Both the position numbers and the translations under genes were made by a program. Source: an uncultured Lachnotalea sp. (GTDB taxonomy: Bacteria > Bacillota > Clostridia > Lachnospirales > Lachnospiraceae). Taken from it: a DNA stretch of 64,000 nucleotides. The notes under the pieces were generated by a model. It was given only the letters and a program-made list of their open reading frames with translations, ran no database searches and had not been told where the DNA came from. Positions 1 to 7,651 of this stretch are shown one piece after another. The stretch covers positions 1 to 64,000 of the forward strand of contig CAMSZT010000001.1 of NCBI GenBank assembly GCA_947066815.1, written 5' to 3'. Each line of letters opens with the position of its first letter. Position 1 is the first letter of the stretch.

Positions 1-55
1 AACCTGTGACCCTCTGCTTGTAAGGCAGATGCTCTCCCAGCTGAGCTAAGACCCC
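1..55 (-). tRNA. tRNA-Val (anticodon UAC), 3' end cut by window edge
   Basis: Read on the minus strand, the sequence starts with the acceptor half GGGGTCT, followed by a D-arm (TAGCTCAG...GAGAGC) and an anticodon arm TCTGC-CTTACAA-GCAGA. The loop carries UAC at positions 34-36, which decodes valine GUA. About 20 bases of the T-arm and acceptor 3' strand lie outside the window. A consensus promoter sits about 45 bases upstream. Confidence 0.93.
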
Positions 56-101
56 GTAAATCACTCTTTCAGTTTTGTCCAGTTTTTTCGACTGCTTAGC
101 C

Positions 102-130
102 AGTATACCCTGTATTGTTTCAATTGTCAA
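102..130 (-). promoter_or_regulatory. Sigma-A promoter of tRNA-Val
   Basis: On the minus strand there is a perfect -35 TTGACA (125-130), a 17-base spacer and -10 TATACT (102-107), pointing into the tRNA. It starts just beyond the stop of the PHP gene, so the tRNA is probably transcribed on its own. Confidence 0.9.
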
Positions 131-151
131 TACTTTTCCCACGATTTTTCT

Positions 152-871
152 TCAGAAAATTTTTCGGATGTATTTCTGAAACCGTTCCAGGTCTGTGTTG
201 ACAATCAGCTCCTCCGGAAATCCGGTCTCCTCCAGAAGAGCCCGTGCCTCGTCAAACCGTCCCACGGAGGAAGGGAAATGGGAATCGGTATTGACGATGA
301 CCTCCTGGCCGTACCGTTCGCAGAGCCCCAGGATCTTTTTGAGGTTGGAAAGGGAATTTTTCCTGCAGGCGCCGGCCGTCAGGGAACTGTTATTGAGCTC
401 GATGAGTACCTTACGCGCTCTGGCCCCTTTGACTAAAGCCTCGTAGTCTATGTCGTAACGGCCGTCGTCCGGATGGCCTATGATCCGCACATAGGGATTT
501 TCCATGGCCCTCAGGAGTGTCCTTGTATTTTCCGCCTTCGTGCCGGGCCGCAGGCAGACCGTATGGAGGCTGGCGATGCAGAGATCCATCTTTCTCAAAA
601 GGCCCTCCTCCATGTCCACGGTCCCTCTGTGATCGATGATATTCAGTTCCACGCCCATGAGGAGCTTCACTCCGAACATCTCCCTGTCGATCACCTTGAA
701 ATTCCGGAAGTACATCTCGTGGGGAGCTCCGGGCAGCTTCGGCGCATGGTCCGTGACGGCGAGGAGCCTGAGCCCCGCCTCGGAGGCCGCCTTCGCCATC
801 TCCGTCACTGTCCCGTAGGCATGTCCGCTGGCAACGGTGTGGGTATGCGTATCCAAAAGAAATCTTTTCAT
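152..871 (-). CDS. PHP-domain phosphatase, YcdX-like
   Basis: This 239-residue protein carries the polymerase-and-histidinol-phosphatase (PHP) fold. Metal-binding motifs appear in order: HTH at residues 9-11, the DH pair at 41-42, Glu75, His103 (SLHTV), GHPD near 133-136 and NTDSH near 194-198. These are the ligands of the trinuclear metal site in YcdX-type phosphoesterases, which hydrolyse small phosphate esters in the cytosol; the substrate here is unknown. Length and motif order match the family. Its ATG overlaps the stop of the upstream HAD phosphatase gene by four bases (ATGA), so the two are probably translationally coupled. Histidinol phosphatase is the main alternative, but no his genes are nearby. 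Confidence 0.85.
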   Translation of the reverse strand: MKRFLLDTHTHTVASGHAYGTVTEMAKAASEAGLRLLAVTDHAPKLPGAPHEMYFRNFKVIDREMFGVKLLMGVELNIIDHRGTVDMEEGLLRKMDLCIASLHTVCLRPGTKAENTRTLLRAMENPYVRIIGHPDDGRYDIDYEALVKGARARKVLIELNNSSLTAGACRKNSLSNLKKILGLCERYGQEVIVNTDSHFPSSVGRFDEARALLEETGFPEELIVNTDLERFQKYIRKIF

Positions 872-1689
872 ATCCGTTCCTCCCCGAGTACAAATTTTTC
901 GATCACGGCGGCAACCCCGTCCTCTTCATTGGAACAGGTGATGTAATCCGCCTTTTCCCTGATCTCCTGACAGCCGTTTTCCATGGCGACCGAAAGGCCC
1001 GCCGCTTCATTCATGGGAATGTCGTTGTCATAATCCCCGCAGGAAACGGCTGCCTCCCGGGGTATGCCGAGATACTCCAAGGTCCTGAGAAGGCCGCTCC
1101 CCTTGTCGACGCCGGCCGGGAGGATCTCCAGGTGATACGCCTCCGAACGGAACACGGCAAATTCCGGTCCGAGGGCCTTTCGCACGACGGGCTCCATCCG
1201 CAGGATCTTCTCCTCTGTCCCCACCATCATCAGCTTGACAATGGGAAAGGTGATATAAGAGATGAGATCCGGGACCTCCTTCACTTTCATCCTGGTGTTC
1301 CTCGCCTCTCCCTGCACGTAAAGATCGCCGCCGCTCTCGGTGATCACAAACTCTCCCTCGTAAGTCAGGATCGCCGTCTCATGCTCCCTCGCCAGCCGGA
1401 CGATCGCAGGGATCTTCTCCGGCGGTATCCTCACGGAAAATTTTGCCTCCCCGTCCTTACAGTCCAAAAGCTCTCCTCCGTTGTAGGCCAGGATATAGCC
1501 GCCCATTTCAGGGAGAGAAAGCTCCCTCGCCACATGCCAGACACCGTAACTGGGCCTTCCCGAGGACAGGACCACCGTACCGCCCCGCCGGATCATGGCT
1601 TCCACCGCCCGTTTTGTCCTCTCTGTGACCCTTTTGTCATCCGTCACGAGAGTCCCGTCCAAATCTGTCGCCAGTAATCTGTACCTCAT
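868..1689 (-). CDS. Cof-type HAD-IIB phosphatase
   Basis: This 273-residue cytosolic phosphatase belongs to the haloacid dehalogenase superfamily. DLDGT at residues 9-13 supplies the nucleophile and acid Asp, SSGRP follows as motif II, and GDYDNDIPM near the C-terminus is the metal-binding motif. The long insert between motif II and GDYDND is the type IIB cap that defines Cof/YbiV enzymes, which act on sugar phosphates and related small metabolites. The start has a good ribosome site (GGAGG, 5 bases). It overlaps the PHP gene by four bases, which suggests a two-gene phosphatase operon. The substrate cannot be read from sequence. Confidence 0.87.
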   Translation of the reverse strand: MRYRLLATDLDGTLVTDDKRVTERTKRAVEAMIRRGGTVVLSSGRPSYGVWHVARELSLPEMGGYILAYNGGELLDCKDGEAKFSVRIPPEKIPAIVRLAREHETAILTYEGEFVITESGGDLYVQGEARNTRMKVKEVPDLISYITFPIVKLMMVGTEEKILRMEPVVRKALGPEFAVFRSEAYHLEILPAGVDKGSGLLRTLEYLGIPREAAVSCGDYDNDIPMNEAAGLSVAMENGCQEIREKADYITCSNEEDGVAAVIEKFVLGEERI

Positions 1690-1715
1690 AATACCTCCGC
1701 CAAGATCAATATACC

Positions 1716-1733
1716 CAAAAAGGCTGGACAGCC
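1716..1733 (-). terminator. Short intrinsic terminator on the minus strand
   Basis: GGCTG-gа-free loop-CAGCC forms a five-base-pair hairpin with a two-base centre, and on the minus strand it is followed by five Ts. It lies between mutY and the Cof phosphatase gene and may end read-through from the mutY transcript. The stem is short, so termination may be partial. Confidence 0.45.
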
Positions 1734-1802
1734 TCTTAAACCGCCCCGCCTTTTTGTGTTTTTCGTCTCGTCATTCCTTTTCTGTCTTTTGACGCGCATC
1801 TT

Positions 1803-1874
1803 CTGTCGCCTACGATGTCCGCTCCGCTGTCGCCTCTGATGTCTCCTTCGCTGTCACCTACGATGTCCGCTCAT
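1803..1874. repeat. Three tandem copies of a 24-base unit in the intergenic gap
   Basis: Units at 1803-1826, 1827-1850 and 1851-1874 share the pattern CTGTCgCCtacGATGTCcgC, with a few substitutions. Degenerate GATGTC pieces continue to about 1965. They fill much of the 398-base gap between mutY and the Cof phosphatase gene, where no convincing gene is visible on either strand. Confidence 0.75.
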
Positions 1875-2087
1875 GCTGTCCCCATGAAGCCCGCCTGGAT
1901 GCATCTGTTCCGTCCGCACCGGTGTCTTCGTCCGAGTCCGCATTGATGTCGCCTGAGATGTCTGTACCCTGACTATATCATGGCCTTTTTTAGAAATCAA
2001 GAGGGTTTTTACGGAAAAAAATACATTTCGGCACATTCACAAAAAACCGTTCTGCTTCCCCGTTTTTTCTCTGTGCATTTTGCATGC

Positions 2088-3146
2088 CTAACCGGGAAAG
2101 AGGTATTTCGCGTAGGCCCGGAAAGCCCCCGGAAGCGCGTAAGCTTCCCGCGCTTCCTCCCTCTCCGCAAAAAAACCGGCCCCTGTCTCCGCCTCTGCCT
2201 TTAACCGGATATGATATCCTTTCATCCGCCATTCCACATGGGAAAACACATGCTTTGCCTCCGGAAGCGGCTCCAAAAGCTCCACTTCCTCCTCTTTCAC
2301 TCCAAGCCAGTCGAGGGCCTCGGCGGCTCCCAGATATCCTTCTGTTCCCGGAAGCTCATAGAGCCCGGCCAAAAGCCCTTTCTCCGGACGCTTGCGGAGG
2401 AGCACCTGCCCGTTCCTCGAGACGGCAAAGATGGTCCGCTCTTCGACGGTCCTCGCCTTTTTGGGCGTCTTTACCGGGATCTCCTCCGTAAGCCCCTCCC
2501 GTCCGGCCAGGCAGAGCCCCTTCAGGGGACATTCCGCGCAGTGCGGCATGCCGTTTGGCACACAGACAAGGGCTCCGATCTCCATCAGGGCCTGGTTGAA
2601 GGCGCCGGCCTCCTCCTTTGGCATGGTTTTCCGCAGGAGCTCCTCCATGTTCCGTTTCACCGACTGTTTCAGGATATCCTCCCTGGAGGCCAGAAGCCTG
2701 GATATGACCCGCAGCACATTCCCGTCCACCGCCGGCTCCGGGATCTTGCAGGCGATGGAGGCGATGGCCCCCGCCGTATAGCTTCCGATGCCCGGCAGAG
2801 AGAGAAGCTCCTCATAGGAGGCCGGAAGTTCCCCCCCGTAGCGGGCGAGGACTTCCCCGGCCGCTTTTTTTAAATTTCTGGCCCGGTTGTAATAGCCGAG
2901 CCCCTCCCACAGCTTTAAAAGCCTCTCCTCCGGCACCTCGGCCAGGGAGCGGATATCGGGAAGGGCTTCCAGAAAGCGCAGATAGTAGCCCTTGACCGCC
3001 TCCACTCTGGTCTGCTGGAGCATGATCTCCGAGATCCACACATGGTAGGGCGTGGGCTCCTCCCTCCAGGGCAGGACCCTGGCATTTTGCCGGAACCAGA
3101 AAAGAAGGGGAGGTACGGCCGCCCGCACCCGCTCTTCAGCCGGCAA
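2088..3146 (-). CDS. mutY: A/G-specific adenine glycosylase MutY
   Basis: MutY removes adenine mispaired with 8-oxoguanine or guanine in base excision repair. The protein has the HhH-GPD core with SEIMLQQTRV (catalytic Glu region), LPGIGSYTAGAI (helix-hairpin-helix) and VDGNV with the catalytic Asp. A four-cysteine iron-sulfur loop follows (C-x6-C-x2-C-x5-C, CVPNGMPHC...), then a NUDIX-like C-terminal domain that reads 8-oxoG. The reading frame stays open to 3332, inside ridA, but has no ATG there. I chose the TTG at 3146 because GGGAGG lies eight bases upstream and the resulting 352 residues match the family. The start therefore lies 73 bases after the ridA stop. Confidence 0.93.
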   Translation of the reverse strand: MPAEERVRAAVPPLLFWFRQNARVLPWREEPTPYHVWISEIMLQQTRVEAVKGYYLRFLEALPDIRSLAEVPEERLLKLWEGLGYYNRARNLKKAAGEVLARYGGELPASYEELLSLPGIGSYTAGAIASIACKIPEPAVDGNVLRVISRLLASREDILKQSVKRNMEELLRKTMPKEEAGAFNQALMEIGALVCVPNGMPHCAECPLKGLCLAGREGLTEEIPVKTPKKARTVEERTIFAVSRNGQVLLRKRPEKGLLAGLYELPGTEGYLGAAEALDWLGVKEEEVELLEPLPEAKHVFSHVEWRMKGYHIRLKAEAETGAGFFAEREEAREAYALPGAFRAYAKYLFPG

Positions 3147-3219
3147 AAGCTCCCCCTCCCGCTCAAACACTTCCAGATCTTCAAAAAGCCGGCTGCTCCC
3201 GTCTTCGGGATGCCGGGGA

Positions 3220-3594
3220 TTATTTTGCCGCAATGGCCTCAACCTCCACCAGCACGTCCTTGGGCAGTCTCGCCACCTCGACGCAGGCCCTGGCCGGACA
3301 CTCGGACTTAAAATATTCTGCGTAAACCGCATTGACCTTTGCGAAATCGTTCATATCTTTGATGAACACGGTGGTCTTGACCACGTCCTCCGGCTTTGCC
3401 CCGGCCGCCGCAAGGAGATTCACCACGTTCTCCATGGACTGTCTGGTCTGCGCCTCGATGCCCTCGGGGATCTCACCCGTGGCCGGATCCACCGGGATCT
3501 GGCCGGACGCGAACACAAAACCGTTGGCCTCTATGGCCTGGGAGTAAGGCCCGATCGCCGCGGGCGCCTTGTCTGTGGAAATCACTTTTTTCAT
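3220..3594 (-). CDS. ridA: RidA/YjgF enamine-imine deaminase
   Basis: This 124-residue protein is a full-length RidA. It hydrolyses reactive 2-aminoacrylate and related enamine/imine intermediates released by PLP enzymes, acting as a cytosolic homotrimer. The N-terminal IGPYSQA motif, SGQIP and the C-terminal [19 protein letters not shown] block with the active-site arginine are all present. It sits six bases downstream of cvfB and just upstream of mutY in the same direction, so these genes are probably co-transcribed. Confidence 0.94.
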   Translation of the reverse strand: MKKVISTDKAPAAIGPYSQAIEANGFVFASGQIPVDPATGEIPEGIEAQTRQSMENVVNLLAAAGAKPEDVVKTTVFIKDMNDFAKVNAVYAEYFKSECPARACVEVARLPKDVLVEVEAIAAK

Positions 3595-3600
3595 GATACG

Positions 3601-4446
3601 TTACCTCCTGATCATTTCTATGGTGTCTGCTTTCGCATTTATCTGAATCTTCCCCTCCTTCAGGAGATGCCCCACCGCCCGCTTGAAGGCGTTTTTGCTG
3701 AGGCCCGTCTCCAGACGGATCAGGTCCGAATCGGATTTGTCCGTGAAGGGCAGCTTCCCGCCATAGTCTTCTATGAGGGAATACACTGCCTCTGCGTCTA
3801 TGTTCATCTGCTTGTAGGCTTTTTTCCGGACGCTAAGGACCAGCTTTCCGTCGTCCCGCACCCTGGCCACCCTGGCCTCCACCGTCCCGCCGGCTTTGAG
3901 CTCCCGGTCAAGCTCCACCGCCGGGATCATGCCAAAGTATCTGCCGTCCACGGCCACAAAGCCGCCCAGCTCCCGGTTGATATCGTAGAGGATCCCTGTT
4001 ACCGTATCGTCCTTTTTATAGGAAGAGTCCGCTTTCAGGTAACGCTCCACCCGCATGGTGGCACAGAGCCTTCTGCTCTTGTCCAGGTAGAGAGCCACGT
4101 ACACCTGCTCCCCCTTTTTCACCTTCCATTTCTGCTCCTTAAAAGGAAGGAACAGATCCCGCTCCAGGCCCCAGTCCAGAAAAGCGCCGATATCTGCCGT
4201 CTCCGCCACCGTGAGGACTCCCAGCTCCCCCAGAGTGAGAAGGGGCTCGTTCACTGTGGCGATCAGCCGGTCCTCGGAATCCTTGTAGAGAAACACCTCC
4301 AGCCAATCCCCCGGCTCTGTCCCCTCCGGCACCTGCTTTTTGGGGAGGAGGACTCCGGTCTCCGCCTCCTCACTCTCCCCCAGGTACACGCCGTTCTCCC
4401 GTTTCCGGAGCACTTTCAGGGTCTGTTTTTTTCCCAGTTCTATCAT
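3601..4446 (-). CDS. CvfB-like S1-domain RNA-binding protein
   Basis: This 281-residue protein has tandem S1-type OB folds and a C-terminal winged helix (about residues 215-275: IEDYGGKLPFTDKSDSDLIRLETG...), as in CvfB/YitL, a regulator first linked to virulence and RNA metabolism in staphylococci. I chose the ATG at 4446 because the family begins with a short hydrophilic leader like MIELGKKQTL; the frame could extend upstream to 4500. It probably binds RNA in the cytosol. It lies between the thioesterase and ridA genes in one orientation. Confidence 0.84.
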   Translation of the reverse strand: MIELGKKQTLKVLRKRENGVYLGESEEAETGVLLPKKQVPEGTEPGDWLEVFLYKDSEDRLIATVNEPLLTLGELGVLTVAETADIGAFLDWGLERDLFLPFKEQKWKVKKGEQVYVALYLDKSRRLCATMRVERYLKADSSYKKDDTVTGILYDINRELGGFVAVDGRYFGMIPAVELDRELKAGGTVEARVARVRDDGKLVLSVRKKAYKQMNIDAEAVYSLIEDYGGKLPFTDKSDSDLIRLETGLSKNAFKRAVGHLLKEGKIQINAKADTIEMIRR

Positions 4447-4543
4447 TCTCTTTTTATCCTCTTCTATCTGTGCGCCTTTTTGTGCACACCTCTTATACAA
4501 ACTTCCGTATTTATGGTTTTTGCCGGCTGTCCCTCCGGCCCCT

Positions 4544-5248
4544 TTACGGCTTTGCCTCCACCACCGCGTATATCCGGCCCTCCACGCCTTTCAGCACCAC
4601 CGTATGGCAGTCCGCCCCGCGGTGCACGGCCGGTATGATCTGATCCCCGTACCTGGCCGCATGCTGGTAAGCCACACGAAGCTTTCGGATCCCGTTTGGC
4701 TCCGGAAGCCATTCCTCTGCCATCTCCACGTACTTGGCATTGTTCACGTGGCCGTTGGTGTCGATCTGGGACTTCCTCACCGAAAAGGCCGGATACTCCG
4801 TGAGCTCCTCCGGGATCCGTATCTTCCTCCCCATCTCCTCCATGGAAAGCGGGGGCTCTTCCCCGTAAACGGCCACGGTCTCTGCCGTCACCCGCTCCGG
4901 CCGCCCCTTCTCCACATTCATGTAGACCCAGGTGGAAGCCGCCCGGACGAGGTCGTCACCCGCCGGATTTTTGATCACAAAATTCCGGTAGCCGTACATG
5001 GCCTTGAAGCCGCTGGCCCAGGTGCCTATGGTGATCTCCTCCATGAGCCTCGGCCTTCTCCTGACCTCGATCTGCCAGGCGGAAAGGAACCAGGCCCGCC
5101 CCATCCGCTTCATGGCCTCCACCCCCACCCCCAACTCCTCCGACTGGAAGGTGCTGCAGTCCTGCATATAATGGACAGCGCTGCTGAGGCTCAAGATCCC
5201 GTCCTCCCCCGTCTCGCTGTATCTCACCCTGCTCTTAAAAGAATACAT
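4544..5248 (-). CDS. Acyl-ACP thioesterase, FatA/B-like
   Basis: This 234-residue double hot-dog-fold enzyme would release free fatty acids from acyl carrier protein. The first hot-dog begins at YSFKSRVRYSETGEDGILSLSSAVHYMQD and the second carries DTNGHVNNAKYVEMAEEW, the catalytic Asp/Asn-His motif of bacterial and plant acyl-ACP thioesterases. The frame remains open well upstream, but the ATG at 5248 has GGGAG eight bases before it and gives the normal family length. An extended -10 promoter lies about 60 bases upstream. It is the first gene before cvfB-ridA-mutY. Confidence 0.9.
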   Translation of the reverse strand: MYSFKSRVRYSETGEDGILSLSSAVHYMQDCSTFQSEELGVGVEAMKRMGRAWFLSAWQIEVRRRPRLMEEITIGTWASGFKAMYGYRNFVIKNPAGDDLVRAASTWVYMNVEKGRPERVTAETVAVYGEEPPLSMEEMGRKIRIPEELTEYPAFSVRKSQIDTNGHVNNAKYVEMAEEWLPEPNGIRKLRVAYQHAARYGDQIIPAVHRGADCHTVVLKGVEGRIYAVVEAKP

Positions 5249-5267
5249 CTGTTTTTCTCCCGGTGTC

Positions 5268-5296
5268 TTGACGGTGTTCGCTTTTCCGTCTATAAT
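5268..5296 (+). promoter_or_regulatory. Sigma-A promoter of the rightward HAD gene
   Basis: -35 TTGACG (5268-5273), 17-base spacer and perfect -10 TATAAT (5291-5296). The predicted transcript starts near 5303 and has a leader of about 58 bases before the GGAGG site of the HAD gene. Confidence 0.85.
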
Positions 5297-5305
5297 TCTC
5301 TGGAC

Positions 5306-5314
5306 ATTATAGCA
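5306..5314 (-). promoter_or_regulatory. Extended -10 promoter of the thioesterase operon
   Basis: On the minus strand TGC-TATAAT (-10 at 5306-5311) forms an extended -10 element without a good -35. It is back-to-back with the rightward promoter, so the two polymerase footprints overlap and initiation may be mutually exclusive. Confidence 0.6.
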
Positions 5315-5360
5315 CATCCAGACAGAAATTGCTCTTATTTTTTCATTTTCGGAGGATTTT

Positions 5361-6134
5361 ATGATTCGGCTCATCGCAAGCGACATGGACGGTACCATTT
5401 TAAGGGACGGGGCCCAGACGCTCCCGCCCCGCATCATCCCCATCCTGCACGGCCTGATCGGCCAGGGCTTTCTCTTTACGGCGGCAAGCGGACGCCAGTA
5501 CGCCAATCTGCGGCGGCTGATGGGGCCCCTTTCTGACGATGTGGACTATGTCTGTGAGAACGGCGCCTTTGCGGTCCACAAGGGCGAGATCATCTACAAG
5601 GCCGTCCTGGACCGGGAGCTTGGACAGGAACTGATGGCGGACATCCTGGCCGTCCCCGACTGCGAGGTGCAGCTCTCCGGCGTGGACACCGCCTACATCC
5701 AGCCCAAAAGGCCCGCCTACACGGAGCATCTGAGATATGTCCTGAAAAATAATATCACGGAGGTGGACGACATTTTCTCCACCTCCGAGGATTACATCAA
5801 GATCTCCGCCTACGTCCACGGGGACAGGACGGAAGAATATCTGGAACGGTTCAAAGCCCGGTGGGGCAGCCGCTTCACCCTGGCCTCCACCTGCCCCCAC
5901 TGGATCGACTTCGTTCCGCCAAACATCCACAAGGGGCGTGCCCTGAAAGCCCTCCTGGATACCCTCGGCATCCCCCAGGAAGAGGTAATGGCCTTCGGCG
6001 ACAATTACAACGACCTGGAGATGTTAACCTTAGCCGGGGAGAGCTACGCCGTCTCCACCGCAAAGCCGGAGGTCATCGCCGCCTGCCTCCACACCTGCAA
6101 GTACGTGGAGGACGTGCTGGAGAAGCTGCTCTGA
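5361..6134 (+). CDS. Cof-type HAD-IIB phosphatase
   Basis: A second HAD-IIB phosphatase of 257 residues, distantly related to the one at 868-1689. DMDGTI at residues 8-13 carries the nucleophile, TAASGRQ is motif II, and GDNYNDLEML near residue 211 is the metal site. The cap (residues 85-190) is of the Cof type, so it should act on small phosphorylated metabolites; the substrate is unknown. GGAGG lies seven bases before the ATG and a strong promoter precedes it. The gene is monocistronic and convergent with the flavodoxin gene. Confidence 0.88.
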   Translation: MIRLIASDMDGTILRDGAQTLPPRIIPILHGLIGQGFLFTAASGRQYANLRRLMGPLSDDVDYVCENGAFAVHKGEIIYKAVLDRELGQELMADILAVPDCEVQLSGVDTAYIQPKRPAYTEHLRYVLKNNITEVDDIFSTSEDYIKISAYVHGDRTEEYLERFKARWGSRFTLASTCPHWIDFVPPNIHKGRALKALLDTLGIPQEEVMAFGDNYNDLEMLTLAGESYAVSTAKPEVIAACLHTCKYVEDVLEKLL

Positions 6135-6157
6135 CCCCTGGATGCCGCACTTTCCCA

Positions 6158-6189
6158 TTAGGGAAACGCTGATTAAAACGTTTCCTTAG
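6158..6189. repeat. GGGAAACG palindrome, copy A (degenerate)
   Basis: TTAGGGAAACGCTGAT and ACGTTTCCTTAG form an imperfect hairpin between two convergent genes. It belongs to a dispersed family with copies at 7421, 40311 and 62317; this copy has lost part of its centre. It may also act as a weak bidirectional terminator. Confidence 0.75.
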
Positions 6190-6190
6190 T

Positions 6191-6718
6191 TCAGGAAGTC
6201 TCCGTCCTGCGGACGGTTTCCAGCAGTGGAGCCAGGTACTTTTTGGCGGAAATATCATAGGAGCGCCGGATCATCCGGGCCATGGTCTCCTCCTCCGGCG
6301 TCTTCCCCTTCTTTTTTCCCACCAGAAAGGCAAACAGCCTCATCATGGCCTTGGAGACCGCGCCCATCTGCTCATAGCGCAGTCCGCCCGGCAGGTAGAA
6401 GGCCTTCACGTCATCCCCCGTCTCTTCCAGTTTTTCCAAAAACGCTTCGATCTGGGGGCTTCCCGCCGGGGAGGCCCCCACGGCAAACAAAAACTTCCGT
6501 TTCCCCTTCCACCCAGACAACATGTCCCGGAACCATTTAAACTTCTTTAGCTTCCCGGCATGGCACCAGCTCCCGAAGAGGATCGTATCATACCGGGAAA
6601 AGTCGACGGTATCCCGCTTCTCAAAAGAGATACAGCCGCAGGAAAGTTCTTCCGCCATCCACCGGGCGTACTGCCTGGTAAAGCCTGTTTTTGAATGATA
6701 AACGATCACCGGTCTCAT
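6191..6718 (-). CDS. Flavodoxin-domain protein
   Basis: This 175-residue protein begins with VIVYHSKTGFTRQYARWM, the FMN phosphate-binding loop of flavodoxins (T/S-x-T-G-x-T type), followed by the doubly wound alpha/beta core (DTILFGSWCHAG, KFLFAVGAS). The C-terminal third (AVSKAMMRLFAFLVGKKKGKT) resembles flavodoxin domains related to HemG/menaquinone-dependent protoporphyrinogen oxidase. It is probably a cytosolic electron carrier or small FMN reductase. It overlaps the upstream TetR gene by four bases, so it should be controlled by that repressor. Confidence 0.82.
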   Translation of the reverse strand: MRPVIVYHSKTGFTRQYARWMAEELSCGCISFEKRDTVDFSRYDTILFGSWCHAGKLKKFKWFRDMLSGWKGKRKFLFAVGASPAGSPQIEAFLEKLEETGDDVKAFYLPGGLRYEQMGAVSKAMMRLFAFLVGKKKGKTPEEETMARMIRRSYDISAKKYLAPLLETVRRTETS

Positions 6719-7380
6719 CTTGTCTCCTCCTCCCGGAAAACGCGGTACAGTCCGGCAAACTGCCGGATATGGTTTCTGAGCGGCTCTTTCGCTTCCTCCA
6801 GACCGTCGCAGGTATGGAGCAGCAGGAACACCGGGCCGTAAAATTCCAGGGCCGCCGTCTCCGGATCCGCCTTCCGGAACTCTCCCCGCTCCATCAGCCC
6901 GGCGAACAGCCCGCTCTGGAACCTTAAGGGATAATCCCGGTAAAGGCTCCTGTAGATTTCCTTCGCCCTCTCATTTTCGTACTGGTTCACCATGAGAAGC
7001 CTGCGGAAGCGCACGTTCCAGGGGTCCTCAAAAAAATATCCGAAGGTGGAAAACAGAAGCTCCTCCAGGCGTTCCGGTCCCGCGTCCTGATACATGGACA
7101 CATCATCCCCCCGGGCAAAGGGCAGGCCGCAGGCCCGGAAATAAGTCTCTGCCCGCTCAAAGCAGCAGGCCACAATGGTATCGAAAATATCCTGCTTATT
7201 CTTAAAATGATAGTACAGGGAACTCTCCCGGATCCCCACCTCCCCGGCGATATCCCGGACCGACACGGCCCCGTACCCCTTCTCCGAAAACAATCGGAGA
7301 GCTGTCCCGACGATCCGCTCCCTCGTGGTCTGTGTCTCTGTCTTTTCCTGTGATCCTGTCCTTCCCGGTCTTTCTTCCAT
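6715..7380 (-). CDS. TetR/AcrR-family repressor (flavodoxin operon)
   Basis: This 221-residue regulator has an N-terminal TetR helix-turn-helix (residues 20-65: IVGTALRLFSEKGYGAVSVRDIAGEVGIRESSLYYHFKNK) and a divergent helical ligand domain. GGAGGG precedes the ATG. Its promoter contains two copies of CTAACAATCGTT, one inside the -35/-10 spacer and one just after the -10, which suggests tight self-repression together with the flavodoxin gene. The inducer is unknown. Confidence 0.9.
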   Translation of the reverse strand: MEERPGRTGSQEKTETQTTRERIVGTALRLFSEKGYGAVSVRDIAGEVGIRESSLYYHFKNKQDIFDTIVACCFERAETYFRACGLPFARGDDVSMYQDAGPERLEELLFSTFGYFFEDPWNVRFRRLLMVNQYENERAKEIYRSLYRDYPLRFQSGLFAGLMERGEFRKADPETAALEFYGPVFLLLHTCDGLEEAKEPLRNHIRQFAGLYRVFREEETR

Positions 7381-7420
7381 CCTCTTCCCTCCCCGGCATG
7401 ATCCCCTCGGCGCAGTATGT

Positions 7421-7452
7421 CTAAGGAAACGCTTTGATCAGCGCTTCCCTAA
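7421..7452. repeat. GGGAAACG palindrome, copy B (reversed)
   Basis: CTAAGGAAACGCT and AGCGCTTCCCTAA flank a TGATCA centre. This is the same family as copies A, C and D, in reverse orientation. It lies in the 5' leader of the TetR-flavodoxin transcript and its right edge abuts the repressor operator. Confidence 0.75.
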
Positions 7453-7495
7453 CAATCGTTAGGCTCATTATACCTAACAATCGTTCGTCTGTCAA
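7449..7495 (-). promoter_or_regulatory. Autoregulated promoter with two TetR operator half-repeats
   Basis: On the minus strand there is a perfect -35 TTGACA (7490-7495), a 17-base spacer and a perfect -10 TATAAT (7467-7472). The sequence CTAACAATCGTT occurs at 7474-7485 (inside the spacer) and 7449-7460; the latter extends to the dyad CTAAC-AATC-GTTAG. Binding at either site would block polymerase. Confidence 0.85.
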
Positions 7496-7570
7496 ATGGA
7501 TTTTTTCGACCCGTGCGGTTGGATGTTCTGCCTGTCGTCTGCTGCAAAAGGCAGTTCCGTGACGAATGGA

Positions 7571-7621
7571 TTGACAATTCCGCATCTATCGGATATGATA
7601 AAAAACATACGTAGCGCTACG
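7571..7621 (+). promoter_or_regulatory. Promoter and palindromic operator of the second TetR gene
   Basis: -35 TTGACA (7571-7576), 17-base spacer and -10 TATGAT (7594-7599) are followed by a perfect 12-base palindrome CGTAGCGCTACG (7610-7621) at the expected transcription start. This is a typical position for a self-repressing TetR operator. Confidence 0.8.
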
Positions 7622-7651
7622 CACGTTTCTTTATTTAAGGAGAAGAATATA

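Noticed and set aside
1854-2036. 60-codon minus-strand frame in the 24-base repeat region
   Set aside because: It lacks a ribosome site, is rich in rare composition and overlaps degenerate tandem repeats.
3052-4638. 528-codon plus-strand frame across ridA and cvfB
   Set aside because: It crosses three solid minus-strand genes and has no coding character of its own.
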